From CBDDEC01 sp965198045 (GTDB lineage Bacteria; Chloroflexota; Dehalococcoidia; UBA2979): DNA of 64,000 bases. The stretch is from positions 731,119 through 795,118 of the forward strand of contig CBDAOL010000012.1 of NCBI GenBank assembly GCA_965198045.1. The letters are read 5' to 3'. The notes below the pieces were generated by a model. That model was not told where the DNA came from. It saw nothing but the letters and a program-made list of their open reading frames with translations, and made no database searches. Made by a program: the position numbers and the translations under genes. This document shows, piece after piece, positions 63,104 to 64,000 of this stretch; the first letter of the stretch is position 1; every line of letters starts with the position of its first letter.

Positions 63104-64000
63104 CTACGAGGTAGGCCGCAGCTCTGGATGCTTGAGGCCCGTGCGGTGTTGAACAGGACCACACGCTCATCTCGGTCGATCGCGCCGTCGTGAACGAGTC
63201 GTCGTAGCGCAGCGAGCGTTGCTCCGCCCTCCGGGCAGGCGTCGATGCCCTCGATCGTGGCGAGGGCGCGCACGCCGTTCACGATCTCCTCGTCTGGCAC
63301 GGCGACGGCGACGCCATCACTCTCACGCAACGCCGTAAGGATCAGATCGTCGGCGAAGGGGCCCGGCACGCGGATCCCCGGAGCGAGGGTCGCGGCGTCG
63401 TCCCAGAACTCGGCTCGATCCGCGCCCGCGTCGAACGCCCGTACGATCGGCGCGCAGCCCTCGGACTGGACCGCCACCATCCGCGGGCGCGCCGAGCCGA
63501 CGAGGTCCATCGCCTGGAGTTCCTCGAACGCTTTCCACATCGCGACGAGGCCGGTGCCGCCGCCGGTGGGATAGATGATGACATCGGGCAGTTCGCCGCG
63601 GAGCTGCTCCCAGAGTTCGTAGCCCATCGTCTTCTTGCCCTCGGCGCGGCCCGGCTCCTTGAACGTCGACACGTCGAACCAGCCGGCGCTGGCGCTGCGC
63701 TCGCGGATCAGTGCACCAGCGTCGGCGATCGTGCCATCGACGAGCATCAGCTCCGCGCCGTACGCGCGGACCTCGTCCATCATCGCCCGAGGCGTATCGC
63801 TGGGCATCGCCACGTGCACAGGCAGTCCGGCGCGCGCGCCGTAGGCCGCGGCGGCTGAGCCGGCGTTCCCGGCGGTCGGCACGCCCAGCTCCTCGACGCC
63901 CCGCGCGAGGGCGATCGAGACGGCGACGGACATGCCGCGAGCCTTGAAGGTGCCGGTCGGGTTCCCGCCCTCGTCCTTCACCAGCAGGGTGTCGAGGCCG
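63104..64000 (-). CDS. thrC: Threonine synthase-like PLP enzyme (C-terminal part, frameshifted near its end)
   Basis: Runs in from the right edge. The PLP Lys motif is EGGNPTGTFKARGMSVAVS, the phosphate loop PTAGNAGSAAAAYGARAGLP, and the glycine motif IIYPTGGGTGLVAMWKAFEE. After VVLFNTA one base is missing near 63140; the next frame ends naturally as GLKHPELRPTS then TAG at 63104, 15 bases before the aminoacylase ATG. It would convert O-phosphohomoserine to threonine. Related PLP lyases cannot be fully excluded because the N-terminus is outside the window. Confidence 0.85.

Overview
The window is high-GC (roughly two thirds G+C) bacterial chromosome, densely coded on both strands. The block ppdK / dgt / dnaG / rpoD, the DUF1461 and DUF2203 proteins, a four-subunit fumarate reductase and several SCP-x-type thiolases paired with DUF35 proteins together suggest a Chloroflexota bacterium, perhaps Dehalococcoidia-like. 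That placement is inference from gene content; there is no rRNA here to settle it. No phage, insertion sequence, CRISPR array or rRNA was seen. One tRNA (Phe, GAA) is present. Layout: 0-11 kb holds housekeeping genes: partial pyruvate phosphate dikinase, a dNTPase, two membrane-anchored SH3b/CARDB proteins, primase, the main sigma factor, a damaged MazG and a thioredoxin-fold protein. 11-19 kb holds a PcrA-type helicase, a site-2 protease, a DRTGG protein, a haloacid dehalogenase and a PEP-utilising enzyme with no ATP-binding domain. 18.8-22.1 kb is a small graveyard of broken surface and secreted proteins: jelly-roll fragment, C-terminal tail fragment, cytochrome c with an amber codon, and a frameshifted TadG-like protein with SGS repeats. 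22.3-31.6 kb holds a P450/ferredoxin pair, an interrupted DUF3179 protein, a macro-domain protein and frdABCD. 31.6-43.6 kb holds DinB, tRNA-Phe, an SGNH lipoprotein, an epoxide-hydrolase-like enzyme, ABC-F, an amino-acid oxidase, a ROK kinase, thiolase/DUF35 module 1, a pair of thioredoxin-fold lipoproteins and MscL. 43.7-64 kb holds a CPA1 antiporter with a TrkA domain, an M16 peptidase pair, an MFS transporter, an amidase, a small-molecule kinase, an AhpD-like protein, a CoA-transferase, a metallo-beta-lactamase-fold protein, formate-THF ligase, NfeD, a slipin, thiolase/DUF35 module 2, an Eis-like acetyltransferase, a D-aminoacylase and a partial threonine synthase. Main discovery candidate: two unrelated redox-type genes each carry an in-frame UGA exactly where a CxxC cysteine is expected. 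In the DUF3179 protein the motif becomes U-I-A-C (UGA at 24876). In the AhpD-like protein it becomes C-R-Y-U followed by the conserved His (UGA at 52317). In both, the frame continues with conserved sequence after the UGA, and a perfect hairpin (8 bp, 9 bp) with G opening its loop starts 14 or 24 nt downstream, which is bacterial SECIS geometry. The simplest reading is that this organism makes selenoproteins; the DUF3179 form would be unfamiliar to me. The main caution is that at least eleven small indels break otherwise conserved genes across the window, including both of these, so assembly error or decay must be excluded by read mapping. Second signal: at least nine genes have a TANNNT box exactly 6-7 nt before the start codon and no Shine-Dalgarno sequence, the signature of leaderless mRNAs. 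This includes a back-to-back pair sharing one -10 element at 9431-9438. Metabolic picture (inference): the P450/ferredoxin pair, two thiolase/DUF35 pairs, a CaiB-type CoA-transferase and an amidase point to oxidative catabolism of lipid, sterol or similar hydrophobic carbon, with a fumarate reductase/succinate dehydrogenase complex and one-carbon folate chemistry (Fhs).
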